Positions 47,469 to 57,469 of a DNA stretch of 64,000 bases are shown in pieces. Position 1 is the first letter of the stretch. The number at the start of each line of letters is the position of its first letter. The stretch is taken from NCBI GenBank assembly GCA_947372465.1, contig CANBTT010000006.1, positions 1 to 64,000 on the forward strand, read 5' to 3'. The notes under the pieces were generated by a model. That model saw only the letters and a program-made list of their open reading frames with translations. It was not told the DNA's origin and made no database searches. Both the position numbers and the translations under genes were made by a program. The DNA comes from Burkholderiales bacterium (GTDB lineage: Bacteria; Pseudomonadota; Gammaproteobacteria; Burkholderiales; Burkholderiaceae_C).

Positions 47469-47536
47469 CAAGTCGGGTTTTGGCGATAAGTGCATGGGGC
47501 TTGGAACAATGGCTTGCGGTTTTTGGAGGTCAAATC

Positions 47537-47917
47537 ATGCATGAGCCCACTCAATACTATTTGTGTCCCTCAACAGCGCTTGAAGATGGCGCTGAAGGGG
47601 TGGTGTTTGATGTCATTTACGGCGGTCAAACTTGTCGTGCCTTTGCCGTTCGTTATGAGGGGCAAGTCCAGGCCTATTTGAACCGCTGTGCCCATGTGGC
47701 CATGGAGATGGATTACCGCGAGGGGCACTTTTTTGACCAGACCAAGAGGTGGCTCATCTGTGCAACGCATGGCGCTTTGTACGCGCCTCAAACAGGACAG
47801 TGCATGGGCGGGCCTTGCAAGGCGGGTTTGATCAAAATTGATGTTTTTGAGAAAGAGGGAAGTGTTCATTGGTTAAGTGCGTACAATCTGATCAAGAAAG
47901 AGAATATTTTTGACTGA
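47537..47917 (+). CDS. Rieske 2Fe-2S domain protein
   Basis: A 126-residue single-domain Rieske ferredoxin. The cluster ligands are CAHVAM (C-x-H) and CATHGAL (C-x2-H), with a tail GQCMGGPC that carries further cysteines. The ribosome-binding site GGAGGT lies just before the ATG at 47537 (MHEPTQYYL), so I use this start rather than the longer open frame. The partner is unknown. It sits between the HAD phosphatase and sppA, an arrangement shared with relatives. Confidence 0.9.
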   Translation: MHEPTQYYLCPSTALEDGAEGVVFDVIYGGQTCRAFAVRYEGQVQAYLNRCAHVAMEMDYREGHFFDQTKRWLICATHGALYAPQTGQCMGGPCKAGLIKIDVFEKEGSVHWLSAYNLIKKENIFD

Positions 47918-47978
47918 GTTGGCCCCAAGGGCCAAAAGAGGAAACTATTCTTTGTATGTTTTCGTTTGACTGCACGCC

Positions 47979-49067
47979 ATGAACTCTTCACACAATTCAC
48001 CTCCTCCGAACGCCACCAGTGAGCAAGAAACTGCCAAAACGCCTGCTCCAGAGGACGTTCATGCCAGTTCAGGTGCGTTTGAGCATCCCGGGCCCGCTGC
48101 AAGTCATCAAGACAATGCGAGCGACTCAACCACAAGCAGTGCCAGCACTTGGGAGCGCCAAACTTTGGAGCAGCTCGCTTTTGCAAGTCTTGAGGAGCAA
48201 AAAAAGCAAAGATGGTGGCGCAATTTCTTTCGCTTTGTTTGGTTAGGGGTCGCCTTGACGTTCATGACCTTGAGTGTTTACAAGGGCGGCGTGTCCAGCA
48301 GCAACAGCCAGCCCCACACGGCAGTGGTTGAGATCAAGGGCGAGATTGCGGCAGACAGTGACGCCAGTGCGGACACTGTGGTGAGCGCCTTAAAGGAAGC
48401 CTTCGAAGAAGAAAGTGCTGTGGCTGTGGTGTTGTTGATCAATTCTCCTGGGGGCAGTCCCGTGCAAGCGGGCATGATCAATGACGAGGTGAAGCGACTC
48501 AAGGGACTTCATAAAAAGCCCGTTTACGCCGTGGTGGAAGAGATGAGTGCTTCTGCGGCTTACTACATTGCGGTGTCTGCGGATGAAATTTATGTGGACA
48601 AAGCAAGCATTGTTGGCAGCATTGGCGTGCTGATGGATGGCTTTGGGTTCACAGGCTTGATGGACAAGTTGGGCATTGAGAGAAGGCTTTTGACGGCAGG
48701 CGAGAACAAAGGCTTCATGGACCCCTTTAGTGCGCAATCGAAGACGCAAAAGGCCTATGCTTTGAGCATGCTCGAACGCATTCATCAGCAGTTCATCAAG
48801 GTCGTTCGCGAAGGTCGAGGCGAGCGCCTCAAAGAGACCCCTGAGACATTCACGGGCCTCTTTTGGACCGGTGAGGAAGCGGTTGAGATGGGCTTGGCTG
48901 ATTACTTGGGCAATTTGGACTACGTGGCCAGAGAAGTGACCAAGGCCGAGACGATCATCGATTACACGAAGAAAGACAGTGTGGCCGAAAGATTGGCCAA
49001 GCGCTTTGGTGCAGCGCTGGGCGAGGGGGCGTTCAAAGCCCTTTACAGGCCAGCTGTTTTGCGCTGA
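47979..49067 (+). CDS. sppA: Signal peptide peptidase SppA, S49 family
   Basis: A 362-residue inner-membrane serine protease. A long Ser/Thr/Pro/Ala-rich N-terminus (about 80 residues) precedes a transmembrane segment FFRFVWLGVALTFMTLSVY. The protease core has VVLLINSPGGSPVQAG, the catalytic Ser in EEMSASAAYYIA, and IVGSIGVLMDGFGFTGLMDK. This is the short S49 type (like B. subtilis SppA/SohB), not the double-length E. coli SppA. The N-terminal extension is longer than usual. Confidence 0.92.
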   Translation: MNSSHNSPPPNATSEQETAKTPAPEDVHASSGAFEHPGPAASHQDNASDSTTSSASTWERQTLEQLAFASLEEQKKQRWWRNFFRFVWLGVALTFMTLSVYKGGVSSSNSQPHTAVVEIKGEIAADSDASADTVVSALKEAFEEESAVAVVLLINSPGGSPVQAGMINDEVKRLKGLHKKPVYAVVEEMSASAAYYIAVSADEIYVDKASIVGSIGVLMDGFGFTGLMDKLGIERRLLTAGENKGFMDPFSAQSKTQKAYALSMLERIHQQFIKVVREGRGERLKETPETFTGLFWTGEEAVEMGLADYLGNLDYVAREVTKAETIIDYTKKDSVAERLAKRFGAALGEGAFKALYRPAVLR

Positions 49068-49141
49068 ACATTGCACAGCCTGGGGCTAAAGGCGCTTTGC
49101 TGATCGACCCTCCCTCTGAGCTCAAGGCCTCGATGAGGCGT

Positions 49142-49900
49142 TTAGGCGCCTAGCAAGAACACGCAAGGCTCTTGCAGTTGGGGCAGTGTTTTAAAGGTCT
49201 TCCATTTTTCAATTTGATGGGATTGGATCCACTCATTGGGCCCGCTCAAGCCGCAGGCCAAGGCCAGTCTCGTTTGCGGATGCAGCACCTCCAGCATGCT
49301 GCGCATGAGGCTTTCATTGCGATAGGGCGTTTCAATGAAAATTTGGGTTTGGCCAGATTTCTTGATCCATTGGTCTAAATATTTGAGCCGCTCAATTTTG
49401 CTCTCTTGGGCTTGAGGGAGGTAGCCAATGAAGCTGAAATTTTGTCCATTCATGCCGCTGCTTGCTAGGGCCATCATGAGAGACACTGGGCCCACCAGGG
49501 GGACCACCTTGAGCCCCAAAAGATGCGCAGCTCTCACCACCGAGGCGCCTGGGTCTGCTATGGCAGGCATGCCCGCTTCGCTCACCAGCCCCATGTCATG
49601 CCCTTGGAGCAAGGGTTTGAGCAGATCTTTGGCGTTGAATTCTCCCTTGTGATCCCCCTTTTTGTGAACTTGGTGGGGCAACTCAAGCATCACGTGCTCT
49701 TGAATCGCTTGGCTCAAGGGGACAATGTCATTGACTCGCTTTAAAAAAGCACGCGTTGATTTTGCGTTTTCGCAGATCCAGTGGGTCAGCCGCGAGGCCG
49801 TTTCAATGCTTGATTGCGGCAAGCTTTGAGACAGCGCTGTGGTGTGTGTTGAGCCAAAATCCAAAGGTGTTGGGACCAAGTAAAGAGTGCCGTTTGCCAT
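49142..49900 (-). CDS. SAM-dependent methyltransferase, RsmI-like tetrapyrrole methylase fold
   Basis: A 252-residue protein resembling the RsmI family, which 2'-O-methylates 16S rRNA C1402. Motifs are GTLYLVPTPL at the start, GLVSEAGMPAIADPGASVVR, LVGPVSLMMALASSG, GQNFSFIGYLP and FIETPYRNESLMRSML. It differs from standard RsmI in length and lacks its N-terminal details, so I do not give it that name. The start at 49900 (MANGTLYLVP) is favoured over a long open N-terminus. It lies downstream of maf on the minus strand. Confidence 0.85.
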   Translation of the reverse strand: MANGTLYLVPTPLDFGSTHTTALSQSLPQSSIETASRLTHWICENAKSTRAFLKRVNDIVPLSQAIQEHVMLELPHQVHKKGDHKGEFNAKDLLKPLLQGHDMGLVSEAGMPAIADPGASVVRAAHLLGLKVVPLVGPVSLMMALASSGMNGQNFSFIGYLPQAQESKIERLKYLDQWIKKSGQTQIFIETPYRNESLMRSMLEVLHPQTRLALACGLSGPNEWIQSHQIEKWKTFKTLPQLQEPCVFLLGA

Positions 49901-49968
49901 TTTTTGTGTGGTCCTTAAAGAAGCGGTTGGATGGTGATGCATGGGCCTTTGGGCCCTCAAAAGAAAAC

Positions 49969-50586
49969 TCAAGCGCTTGACAAAACATCAAGGCCGGCGA
50001 GCATGAGCAAGTGGGTGGTTTGTATGAGCGGCAGTCCGATCAATGAAGTGGGATCATCGCTTTCAATTTTTTCCAACAAGGCGACCCCCAAAGACTCGCT
50101 CTTGGCGGAGCCCGCGCAGTCATAAGGTTTGTCTTTGAGGAGATACGACTCGATGGTTTTTTGGGACAGCACTTTGAAGACCACTTTCACGCTAGAGACA
50201 AAGGTTTGTGAAAACTGTGTGTCTTCGCACCGCACACACACGCTTGTGTGAAACAGAACGGTTTGACCACTCATTTTTGTCAATTGTGAAACGGCGTTTT
50301 CGTGGTTCAGGGGCTTGCCAAGGGCTTGACCATGAAGGTCCGCCACTTGATCGGAGCCAATCACGATGGCATGGGGATGAAGCTTTGCGACATGTGCAGC
50401 CTTTTCTTGGGCCAAGCGCAAAGACAAGTCGATGGGGCGCTCGCCCTCGAAGGGGGTTTCATCAACGGCTGGACTGACCGTCTCAAAAGGCCACTGAAGT
50501 CGAGACAGCAATTCGTGACGGTACTTGGAGCTCGATCCCAAGATAAGAGGTCTTGTGTTTTGAAGGGTGAGGGGGTCGTGGCTCAT
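49969..50586 (-). CDS. Maf-family nucleotide pyrophosphatase (YceF-like)
   Basis: A 205-residue Maf/YceF-type pyrophosphatase that hydrolyses modified nucleotides such as 7-methyl-GTP. The N-terminal motif is LILGSSSKYRHELLSRL. The metal/substrate residues lie in SPAVDETPFEGERP and VIGSDQVADLHGQALGKP. YLLKDKPYDCAGSAKSESLG fits the YceF-type subgroup. It is divergent from yceD, as in many proteobacteria. Confidence 0.92.
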   Translation of the reverse strand: MSHDPLTLQNTRPLILGSSSKYRHELLSRLQWPFETVSPAVDETPFEGERPIDLSLRLAQEKAAHVAKLHPHAIVIGSDQVADLHGQALGKPLNHENAVSQLTKMSGQTVLFHTSVCVRCEDTQFSQTFVSSVKVVFKVLSQKTIESYLLKDKPYDCAGSAKSESLGVALLEKIESDDPTSLIGLPLIQTTHLLMLAGLDVLSSA

Positions 50587-50801
50587 GGGGGATGGTTGAC
50601 AAAAAGGGGCTATAAAAATGCGCGCATGGACGGTTCAATAGAAAATGCGCTTGAACAAGAAATCTCGGCGCATTTGATGGGATGCCCGCTCGTTTGGACT
50701 TATGATAAGGGAGATTGTGCATCTTCACGTCGCTTGAGCAAAGAGTTGTTGAGCGCACACTGAGTCACCATCCTATTTATTTTTTAAAGACAGCTGCCTT
50801 C

Positions 50802-51422
50802 ATGTCCAAAGATCTCGATCTCACCAAACTGCAAGTGCTCAAGTTCGCGCAGTCGCAAACTCACGCACACGGGCGCGAACCCCTTGAGCGCTTTGCACGT
50901 TTGATGCTCGAGCAAGCGCATGCGCTTGAAGGGCAAAATGCAAGCCTTGAGCTTGAGCCCTCAAAAGAGCGCCCAGTGCCTGAACAGGCTTGGGTGGATT
51001 GGCGGCTTGAAGGCTTCTTTGATCCCTTGGATCCGAATGTCCCAACAGCCGTGGATGCCAAGGCAGGTTTTAAATTGGAGGTGCACGCGGCCATCAAGAT
51101 GACGTGCCAGCGCTGCTTGGGTGTTTGCCTTCAACGCTTGGATGTCAATCGCACCTTTCGTTTTGTGCGTGATGAGCAAATTGCATTGGCCATGGATGAC
51201 GCGTCTGAGGATGAGTTTTTGGTGCTCTCCAGTGCATTTGATGCGCTGGAATTGATCGAAGACGAGTTGATCATGGCGCTTCCCTTGGTCCCCTTGCACG
51301 CCCAGTGCCCTGTGCCATTGATACAACAAGTAGACCATAAGTCCTCACTGGAGATTGAATTTGAGTCCAAAAGACCCAATCCATTTGAGGTTTTGTCGGT
51401 TTTGAAGACCAAAAAGCAGTAA
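50802..51422 (+). CDS. yceD: YceD family (DUF177) protein
   Basis: A 206-residue protein of the YceD/DUF177 family. The diagnostic cysteine segment is MTCQRCLGVCLQRL, preceded by EVHAAIK; acidic regions (DDASEDEF) surround it. YceD binds 23S rRNA-related targets in some organisms, and its plant relative is needed for 23S accumulation, but the bacterial role is not settled. The start at 50802 (MSKDLDLTKLQ) is better than a 29-codon extension. It begins the conserved order yceD-rpmF-plsX-fabH. Confidence 0.92.
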   Translation: MSKDLDLTKLQVLKFAQSQTHAHGREPLERFARLMLEQAHALEGQNASLELEPSKERPVPEQAWVDWRLEGFFDPLDPNVPTAVDAKAGFKLEVHAAIKMTCQRCLGVCLQRLDVNRTFRFVRDEQIALAMDDASEDEFLVLSSAFDALELIEDELIMALPLVPLHAQCPVPLIQQVDHKSSLEIEFESKRPNPFEVLSVLKTKKQ

Positions 51423-51439
51423 AAACTGGACTTTAGGCT

Positions 51440-51445
51440 ATAATC
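51440..51445 (+). promoter_or_regulatory. Candidate -10 element before rpmF
   Basis: A perfect TATAAT lies 85 bases ahead of the rpmF start, just past the yceD stop. No good -35 hexamer is visible at 17 bases. It could supply extra transcription of rpmF-plsX-fab. Confidence 0.35.
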
Positions 51446-51529
51446 GTTGGTTCTGCGAGTGGCAAGGGGTTCAAAGCCCAGCACTTCTCACCGTATTCTT
51501 CTTTTACCTTTTACGTCTAGGAGCCGACC

Positions 51530-51712
51530 ATGGCCGTCCAGCAAAATAAAAAATCTCCTTCAAAACGCGGCATGCACCGCTCACACAATGCCTTGAATGT
51601 GCCAGGTATCGCTGTCGAGCCCACAACAGGTGAAATACATTTGAGACATCACATCAGCCCCACAGGTTTTTACCGTGGTCGCAAGGTGTTGAAGACCAAA
51701 TCTGAAGCCTGA
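51530..51712 (+). CDS. rpmF: 50S ribosomal protein L32
   Basis: A 60-residue large-subunit protein. It begins [20 protein letters not shown], the standard L32 N-terminus, and contains [20 protein letters not shown]. The start has an AGGAG site seven bases ahead. It lies in the universal yceD-rpmF-plsX position, with plsX 107 bases downstream and a hairpin in between that may tune read-through. Confidence 0.96.
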   Translation: MAVQQNKKSPSKRGMHRSHNALNVPGIAVEPTTGEIHLRHHISPTGFYRGRKVLKTKSEA

Positions 51713-51730
51713 TCGTTGCTTAGGCAAAAC

Positions 51731-51768
51731 GGCCCGTTGCTGATCCAGTTAGCGCGGGCCTTTGTTTT
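51731..51768 (+). terminator. Partial terminator/attenuator between rpmF and plsX
   Basis: GGCCCG (51731-51736) and CGGGCC (51755-51760) pair with an 18-base loop and are followed by TTTGTTTT. The loop is long and the stem 6 bp, so partial termination is more likely than complete. Confidence 0.5.
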
Positions 51769-51819
51769 GATGCAGCGAAAATTTAGGATGCCTCTTCTTC
51801 ATTCAGAAGCGTCTTGCCC

Positions 51820-52866
51820 ATGATTACTTTATCGGTTGATTTAATGGGCGGGGACTTGTCTCCTCAAGTCAGGCTTGAGGCGTGCAACAGGTTTCTCAAA
51901 CACCACCCTCAAGCGAATGTGCTTTTGGTGGGATTGAAGGACGCTTGCGGGTCCTGGTCCCATCCTCGTGCCACCTTGTTGGAGTGCACGGAAGTGGTCC
52001 TCATGGACGACGCCGTGGAAGTGGCCATGCGACGCAAAAAAGACTCCTCCATGCGAGTCTGTATCGAACAAGTTAAAAATGGTGTGGCGCAAGTGGCGGT
52101 CTCTGCAGGCAACACGGGCGCATTGATGGCCATTGCACGCTATGTGCTTAAAACGATTGACGGCATTGATCGACCAGCGATCGCTGGACAAATGCCCAAT
52201 GTCTCAGGGGGTGCCACGACCATGCTTGATTTGGGTGCCAATGTGGACTGCACGCCTGAGCATTTGCTGCAATTTGCAGTGATGGGCTCGGCCTTGGTGT
52301 CCGTGCTTCAAAACAATCCCCATCCAAGTGTGGGTCTGCTCAACATTGGAGAAGAGGCGATCAAAGGCAGTGAGATGATCAAAAAGACATCAGAGTTGTT
52401 AAGGGCTGCGGGCGCTGCGGGCAATTTGAATTTCTATGGCAACGTAGAGGGCAATGATATTTTCAAAGGCACCACCGATATCATTGTTTGTGACGGCTTT
52501 GTGGGCAACGTTGCACTCAAGGCCAGTGAAGGCTTGGCCTGGATGGTCAGCACCTTGCTTAGAGAAGGTTTTGCAAGAAATGTGTTCACCAAAATCGCAG
52601 CCGTCTTGAGCTATCCAGTGCTCTCGGGTTTCAAAAAACGGGTGGACCATCGCCGGCACAATGGTGCCGCTTTGCTGGGCCTTCAAGGCTTGGTTTTTAA
52701 GAGCCACGGCTCTGCAGATGCCTTGGCGTTTGAGACCGCTTTGAATCGAGCGTATGATGCGGTTCAAAACCACTTGTTGGACAAAGTGCACTCTCAAATC
52801 TCCAAAGCGAGGGCCTTGCTTGAGGCCCAAGCCAATGTCGACCCACTGCAGTCAAGCAACGAATGA
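51820..52866 (+). CDS. plsX: Phosphate acyltransferase PlsX
   Basis: A 348-residue enzyme making acyl-phosphate from acyl-ACP, the first step of phospholipid synthesis. Typical segments are [47 protein letters not shown] and [19 protein letters not shown]. The frame could begin at a TTG two codons earlier; the ATG at 51820 is preferred. The stop overlaps fabH (ATGA). Confidence 0.96.
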   Translation: MITLSVDLMGGDLSPQVRLEACNRFLKHHPQANVLLVGLKDACGSWSHPRATLLECTEVVLMDDAVEVAMRRKKDSSMRVCIEQVKNGVAQVAVSAGNTGALMAIARYVLKTIDGIDRPAIAGQMPNVSGGATTMLDLGANVDCTPEHLLQFAVMGSALVSVLQNNPHPSVGLLNIGEEAIKGSEMIKKTSELLRAAGAAGNLNFYGNVEGNDIFKGTTDIIVCDGFVGNVALKASEGLAWMVSTLLREGFARNVFTKIAAVLSYPVLSGFKKRVDHRRHNGAALLGLQGLVFKSHGSADALAFETALNRAYDAVQNHLLDKVHSQISKARALLEAQANVDPLQSSNE

Positions 52867-53864
52867 GTAAATTTTCAAAAATCATCTCAACGGGCAGTTT
52901 TTTGCCCCCTCATCGGGTCAGCAACGCGCAACTGGTGAGCGACTTGGCTGTGCACGGCATTGAGAGCTCAGATGAGTGGATTGTTGAGAGAACGGGTATC
53001 AGCTCGCGCCACTTTGTCCTTGGGGATGTGAGCAGCAGTGATTTGGCCTTTGAGGCCTGTGTGCGTGCACTTGAAGCTGCGCACTTGGGGCCGCAAGACA
53101 TTGATTTGATCATTGTGGCCACCTCAACGCCGGACATGGTTTTCCCGTCCACAGCATGCATCTTGCAGCACAAACTCTCGCAGATCAACGAACAAGCGCA
53201 AGGCATATTGGGCGCTCCTGCGTTCGATGTTCAGGCGGTTTGCAGTGGCTTTGTCTATGCGTTGACCACGGCAGATGCATTGATACGCGCCGGCAATGCC
53301 AAGCGAGCCTTGGTGGTTGGTGCGGAGGTGTTTTCTCGCATTTTGGATTTTAAAGACAGAACCACCTGCGTGCTCTTTGGTGATGGTGCCGGTGCCGTGG
53401 TTTTGGAGGCCAGCAGTGAGCCAGGAATTTTGTCCACAGACATTCATGCCGATGGCAGGCATGTGGGCCTTTTGTGTGTTCCAGGGCATGTCAAAGGGGG
53501 CCATGTTTTGGGCGATCCCGTGATCAAAATGGATGGCCAATCGGTGTTCAAATTGGCGGTGGGTTTGCTTGAAGGGGCGGCAAAGGCGGTCATCGAAAAG
53601 GCCCATCTGACAGATGCTGACATCGACTGGTTGGTGCCCCATCAGGCCAACATCCGGATCATTCAAGCCACGGCTAAAAAATTAAAACTGCCCATGGAGC
53701 GCGTCATTTTGACCGTTCAAGATCATGGCAACACATCCGCCGCGTCCATTCCCTTGGCCTTGGACCAAGGGGTGCGCTCAGGGAAAATCAAGCCTGCTCA
53801 AACCGTTCTTCTCGAGGGCGTGGGTGGAGGATTTACTTGGGGCGCGGTATTGTTCAAACTCTAG
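52863..53864 (+). CDS. fabH: 3-oxoacyl-ACP synthase III
   Basis: A 333-residue condensing enzyme starting fatty-acid chains from acetyl-CoA and malonyl-ACP. The catalytic triad is visible: Cys in [13 protein letters not shown], His in VPHQANIRI, and Asn in [28 protein letters not shown] is the usual early motif, and [10 protein letters not shown] the end. Translation is coupled to plsX. Confidence 0.96.
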   Translation: MSKFSKIISTGSFLPPHRVSNAQLVSDLAVHGIESSDEWIVERTGISSRHFVLGDVSSSDLAFEACVRALEAAHLGPQDIDLIIVATSTPDMVFPSTACILQHKLSQINEQAQGILGAPAFDVQAVCSGFVYALTTADALIRAGNAKRALVVGAEVFSRILDFKDRTTCVLFGDGAGAVVLEASSEPGILSTDIHADGRHVGLLCVPGHVKGGHVLGDPVIKMDGQSVFKLAVGLLEGAAKAVIEKAHLTDADIDWLVPHQANIRIIQATAKKLKLPMERVILTVQDHGNTSAASIPLALDQGVRSGKIKPAQTVLLEGVGGGFTWGAVLFKL

Positions 53865-53878
53865 GACCCGCAGGAATT

Positions 53879-54841
53879 ATGAGTCAACATCAATTTGCTT
53901 TTGTTTTTCCGGGCCAAGGCTCTCAAAGCGTGGGCATGCTGGCGTCTTGGGCGTCGCACGCGCAGGTGAAGTTGACCCTTGAGGAGGCCAGTCAAGCCTT
54001 GGGTGAGGATTTGCAAAGTTTGATTGAGCTTGGCCCCAAAGAGGCGCTGGCCTTGACGAGCAACACGCAGCCCGTCATGCTCGCCGCCGATGTGGCGATC
54101 TACCGAGCCTGGTTGGCAGAAGGTGGTGCTGCGCCTGTTGCCGTTGCGGGCCATTCACTGGGTGAGTACGCGGCGCTTGTTGCGGCGGGTGTATTGAGTC
54201 TGTCTGAGGCCATTCCCTTGGTGCGTTTTAGAGGGCAAGCCATGCAAGATGCGGTCGCTGTGGGTGCAGGTGGCATGGCGGCGATCTTGGGTCTGGATGC
54301 GAAACAGGTCGCTCAAATTTGTCAGGAATTGACCCAAGAGGCGCACGCCAAAAACGTGCAAGAGGTGGTGGAGGCGGTGAATTTTAACGATCCTTTGCAA
54401 ACAGTCATTGCGGGCAACAAAGCCTTGGTGGAGTCGGCGTGTCTCGTGCTGAAAGAAAAAGGCGCCAAGCGCGCTTTGCCTCTTCCTGTGTCCGCGCCAT
54501 TTCACTCGACTTTGATGAAGCCTGCGGCCGATCGGCTAAAAGAGCGCTTGTCCAGCTTGGTCTTCAATGAGCCTTTGATGCCCGTCATCAATAACGTCGA
54601 CGTCGCATCCTACGCGCAAGCAGAAAAAATCAAAGATGCGTTGTTCAGGCAAGCCTACATGCCCGTGAGATGGGTTGAGTGCATTCAAGCCATGAAGTTG
54701 ATGGGTGTGAATTGGGTGGTTGAGTGTGGCCCTGGTCAAGTTCTCAGTGGTTTGACCAAGCGCATTGATGCGAGTTTAGAGAGTGCGAGCTTGAAAGAAT
54801 ACGCTGGCATTCAGTCCTTAAAAGATTTGTTAAAAAGTTAA
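53879..54841 (+). CDS. fabD: Malonyl-CoA:ACP transacylase
   Basis: A 320-residue enzyme loading malonyl groups onto ACP. The N-terminus is FVFPGQGSQSVGM, the active-site serine is in GHSLGEYAALVAAG, the catalytic His is in SAPFHSTLM, and the family motif VECGPGQVLSGL ends the protein. The start at 53879 (MSQHQFAFVF) is chosen because the earlier open codons overlap fabH. It lies 14 bases after fabH. Confidence 0.96.
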   Translation: MSQHQFAFVFPGQGSQSVGMLASWASHAQVKLTLEEASQALGEDLQSLIELGPKEALALTSNTQPVMLAADVAIYRAWLAEGGAAPVAVAGHSLGEYAALVAAGVLSLSEAIPLVRFRGQAMQDAVAVGAGGMAAILGLDAKQVAQICQELTQEAHAKNVQEVVEAVNFNDPLQTVIAGNKALVESACLVLKEKGAKRALPLPVSAPFHSTLMKPAADRLKERLSSLVFNEPLMPVINNVDVASYAQAEKIKDALFRQAYMPVRWVECIQAMKLMGVNWVVECGPGQVLSGLTKRIDASLESASLKEYAGIQSLKDLLKS

Positions 54842-54846
54842 ACCCC

Positions 54847-55596
54847 ATGACGACCTCTTCATTGTCTGAGCAAGTGGCTTTGGTCACCGGCGCCACGCGC
54901 GGTATTGGTGCTGCGATTGCGCTGGATTTGGCGCAAAAAGGATTTCGCGTGATTGGAACGGCAACCTCTGAGGCCGGTGCGGCCCAAATCACGCAAGCTT
55001 TGTCAGCCTTTGTGGGCTCTAAAGGCGTGGTGCTGGATGTCAATGATAAATTGGCATGCGAAGCGTTGACGGATGGCCTGGTCAAAGAGCAGGGGGGCTT
55101 GCACGTCTTGGTCAACAACGCTGGGATCACCAAAGACATGTTGGCCATGCGACTCAAAGACGAGGACTGGGACCAAGTGATTCAAACCAATCTCAGTTCC
55201 GTGTTCAGGCTGTGTCGCGCAGCCATTCGTCCCATGATGAAGCAGCGCTATGGTCGAATCATCAACATCACGAGCGTGGTGGGTGCGAGCGGAAACCCTG
55301 GTCAATCCAATTACGCTGCTGCAAAAGCGGGCCTGGCCGGCATGAGTCGCGCGCTTGCCAGGGAACTGGGTAGCCGTCAAATCACGGTCAACTGCGTTGC
55401 GCCGGGGTTCATTCAAACCGACATGACGGCTTCCTTGAGCGAGGCACAAACACAGGCTTTGATGGCTCAAATTCCTTTGGGTCAACTCGGTCAAGCGCAA
55501 GATGTGGCCTATGCCGTGAGTTTTCTGGCAAGTCCCCAGGCCGCTTACATCACCGGCCAAGAGTTGCATGTCAATGGTGGCATGTTAATGCCTTAG
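54847..55596 (+). CDS. fabG: 3-oxoacyl-ACP reductase FabG
   Basis: A 249-residue SDR enzyme reducing 3-oxoacyl-ACP with NADPH. The cofactor motif is TGATRGIGAAIALDLA, the middle NNAG lies in LVNNAGITKDM, and the catalytic Ser/Tyr/Lys are in ITSVVGASGNPGQ and NYAAAKAGLAG. It ends with ITGQELHVNGGM. It is 5 bases after fabD. Confidence 0.97.
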   Translation: MTTSSLSEQVALVTGATRGIGAAIALDLAQKGFRVIGTATSEAGAAQITQALSAFVGSKGVVLDVNDKLACEALTDGLVKEQGGLHVLVNNAGITKDMLAMRLKDEDWDQVIQTNLSSVFRLCRAAIRPMMKQRYGRIINITSVVGASGNPGQSNYAAAKAGLAGMSRALARELGSRQITVNCVAPGFIQTDMTASLSEAQTQALMAQIPLGQLGQAQDVAYAVSFLASPQAAYITGQELHVNGGMLMP

Positions 55597-55687
55597 GATT
55601 ACATTGGATTCTTGCCTGTCCGGTGTCAAATTTGTGCCCTGTTTTCGAGTAAAATCAACAGTTCCTTTACAACCCTCTGAGTAAAAC

Positions 55688-55927
55688 ATGAGTGATATCG
55701 AAGTACGTGTCAAAAAAATTATTGCCGAGCAACTCGGTGTCGAAGAGTCACAAGTGACCAATGAAAAGGCTTTCGTGGCCGATTTGGGTGCCGATTCTTT
55801 GGATACCGTTGAATTGGTGATGGCACTTGAAGACGAATTTGCCATTGAAATTCCTGACGAAGATGCAGAAAAAATCACGACAGTACAAAACGCCATTGAT
55901 TACGCTTTGGCTCACCAAAAAAGTTGA
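55688..55927 (+). CDS. acpP: Acyl carrier protein
   Basis: A 79-residue acidic helical protein. The phosphopantetheine serine lies in the DSL motif of [18 protein letters not shown]. The N-terminus [18 protein letters not shown] and the C-terminal [13 protein letters not shown] are canonical. It lies 91 bases after fabG, a gap in which acpP usually has a strong promoter of its own, and fabF follows after 18 bases. Confidence 0.97.
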   Translation: MSDIEVRVKKIIAEQLGVEESQVTNEKAFVADLGADSLDTVELVMALEDEFAIEIPDEDAEKITTVQNAIDYALAHQKS

Positions 55928-55945
55928 TTTAAAAGGTTCGTTTGA

Positions 55946-57193
55946 ATGACCAAACGTCGCGTTGTTGTCACTGGAGTGGGTTGTGTCAGTCCAGTGGGCA
56001 ACACAGTCCAAGACTCTTGGAGTAACTTGCTGAGCGGACGCTCTGGTATAGACTTCATTAAAAAATTTGATGCCTCCGCTTTTGCTTGCCAGTTCGCGGG
56101 TGAAGTCAAGGGCTTGGATTTGGATGCCTACATTTCTCCCAAAGATGCCAGGGGGATGGACGCGTTCATTCACTTTGGCATTGTGGCCTCCATCCAAGCC
56201 GTGCTGGACTCTGGTCTTCGCACGGGCGACGCGCTTGACGAGGAAGAGGCGGCCAGAATTGGCTGCTTGGTGGGTTCTGGAATTGGTGGTTTGCCGCTGA
56301 TTGAGTCCATGCACACCGAGCTCACGAACAGGGGACCTAGGCGCATCTCTCCCTTTTTTGTACCGGCTTCCATCATCAACATGATTTCGGGTCATGTCTC
56401 CATTCGTTTCGGCTTCAAAGGGCCCAATTTGGCCATTGCAACGGCTTGTACCACGGGCTTGCACAGCATTGGTCAAGCCGCAAGGATCATTGAGTTTGGG
56501 GATGCCGATGTGATGGTGGCGGGCGGCGCAGAGTCCACGATCTCGCCCTTGGGCGTTGGTGGCTTTGCGGCCATGCGAGCGCTCTCAACACGCAACGACA
56601 ATCCTCAAATGGCCTCTCGTCCTTGGGACAAAGATCGGGACGGCTTCGTTTTGGGCGAAGGTGCCGGTGCCATGGTCTTGGAAGAATATGAATACGCGAA
56701 AGCCAGGGGCGCCAAAATATACGCTGAGCTGGTTGGCTTTGGTATGAGCGGAGACGCGGGACACATGACAGCGCCCGACATGCATGGCCCTAGAAGGGCC
56801 ATGGTCAACGCATTGAAAAACGCAAGCATCAATGCTGAACAAATTGACTATTTGAATGCCCACGGGACTTCAACGCCATTGGGAGACGTGAACGAGACCA
56901 AGGCGATCAAAGCAGCACTGGGAGAGCATGCCAAAAAAATTGTCGTGAACTCCACCAAATCCATGACGGGTCACCTTTTGGGGGGAGCCGGTGGCATTGA
57001 GAGTGTGTTCACCGTCTTGGCCCTGCACCATCAAATCAGCCCGCCTACCATCAACATCGACAACCAAGATCCTGAGTGCGATTTGGATTATTGTGCCAAT
57101 GTGGCCCGAGAGATGCCGATGCAATTTGCCATGAAAAACAATTTTGGTTTTGGTGGCACCAATGGCACTTTGATTTTCAAGAAAGCCCCTTAA
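55946..57193 (+). CDS. fabF: 3-oxoacyl-ACP synthase II
   Basis: A 415-residue elongation condensing enzyme. The active-site cysteine is in [13 protein letters not shown], and the two catalytic histidines are in [11 protein letters not shown] and [12 protein letters not shown]. The C-terminus [14 protein letters not shown] is diagnostic. It closes the fab operon. Its TAA stop forms the first bases of a long inverted repeat (57191-57236). Confidence 0.97.
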   Translation: MTKRRVVVTGVGCVSPVGNTVQDSWSNLLSGRSGIDFIKKFDASAFACQFAGEVKGLDLDAYISPKDARGMDAFIHFGIVASIQAVLDSGLRTGDALDEEEAARIGCLVGSGIGGLPLIESMHTELTNRGPRRISPFFVPASIINMISGHVSIRFGFKGPNLAIATACTTGLHSIGQAARIIEFGDADVMVAGGAESTISPLGVGGFAAMRALSTRNDNPQMASRPWDKDRDGFVLGEGAGAMVLEEYEYAKARGAKIYAELVGFGMSGDAGHMTAPDMHGPRRAMVNALKNASINAEQIDYLNAHGTSTPLGDVNETKAIKAALGEHAKKIVVNSTKSMTGHLLGGAGGIESVFTVLALHHQISPPTINIDNQDPECDLDYCANVAREMPMQFAMKNNFGFGGTNGTLIFKKAP

Positions 57194-57236
57194 GGCGCTT
57201 GAGGAATGGGGCAGCCCCTGGGGCCTGGTCGCCTTA
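57191..57236 (+). terminator. Likely fabF terminator (nested hairpin)
   Basis: TAAGGCG (57191-57197, including the fabF stop) and CGCCTTA (57230-57236) enclose an inner GGGGC-AG-CCCC stem. The following TATTTCTAT is a poor T-tract, so efficiency is uncertain. Confidence 0.4.
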
Positions 57237-57469
57237 TATTTCTATACACATGGATGCGTTGCTTCATGGCGGGTTTTGACAAGCCAATTGCGAGTTGACG
57301 CCTTGTTTGCTGTGTGAGAACGGGAAAAAAATTCAAGTTCTAAAGTGCGGGACTTGTAATTTTTCCTTTTGACCTCATCTTTGTTCTTTGCTCTTGCCAG
57401 AGCCAAACCCGTTGACGCATGTTGAGGGGTGGGTCCATCAAAACAGTGTGTCGGATTTTGGAGGCAGCT

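Noticed and set aside
49901..49972. Longer start for the RsmI-like methyltransferase
   Set aside because: The 24 extra residues overlap the maf stop and have no family similarity. MANGTLYLVP is the natural start.
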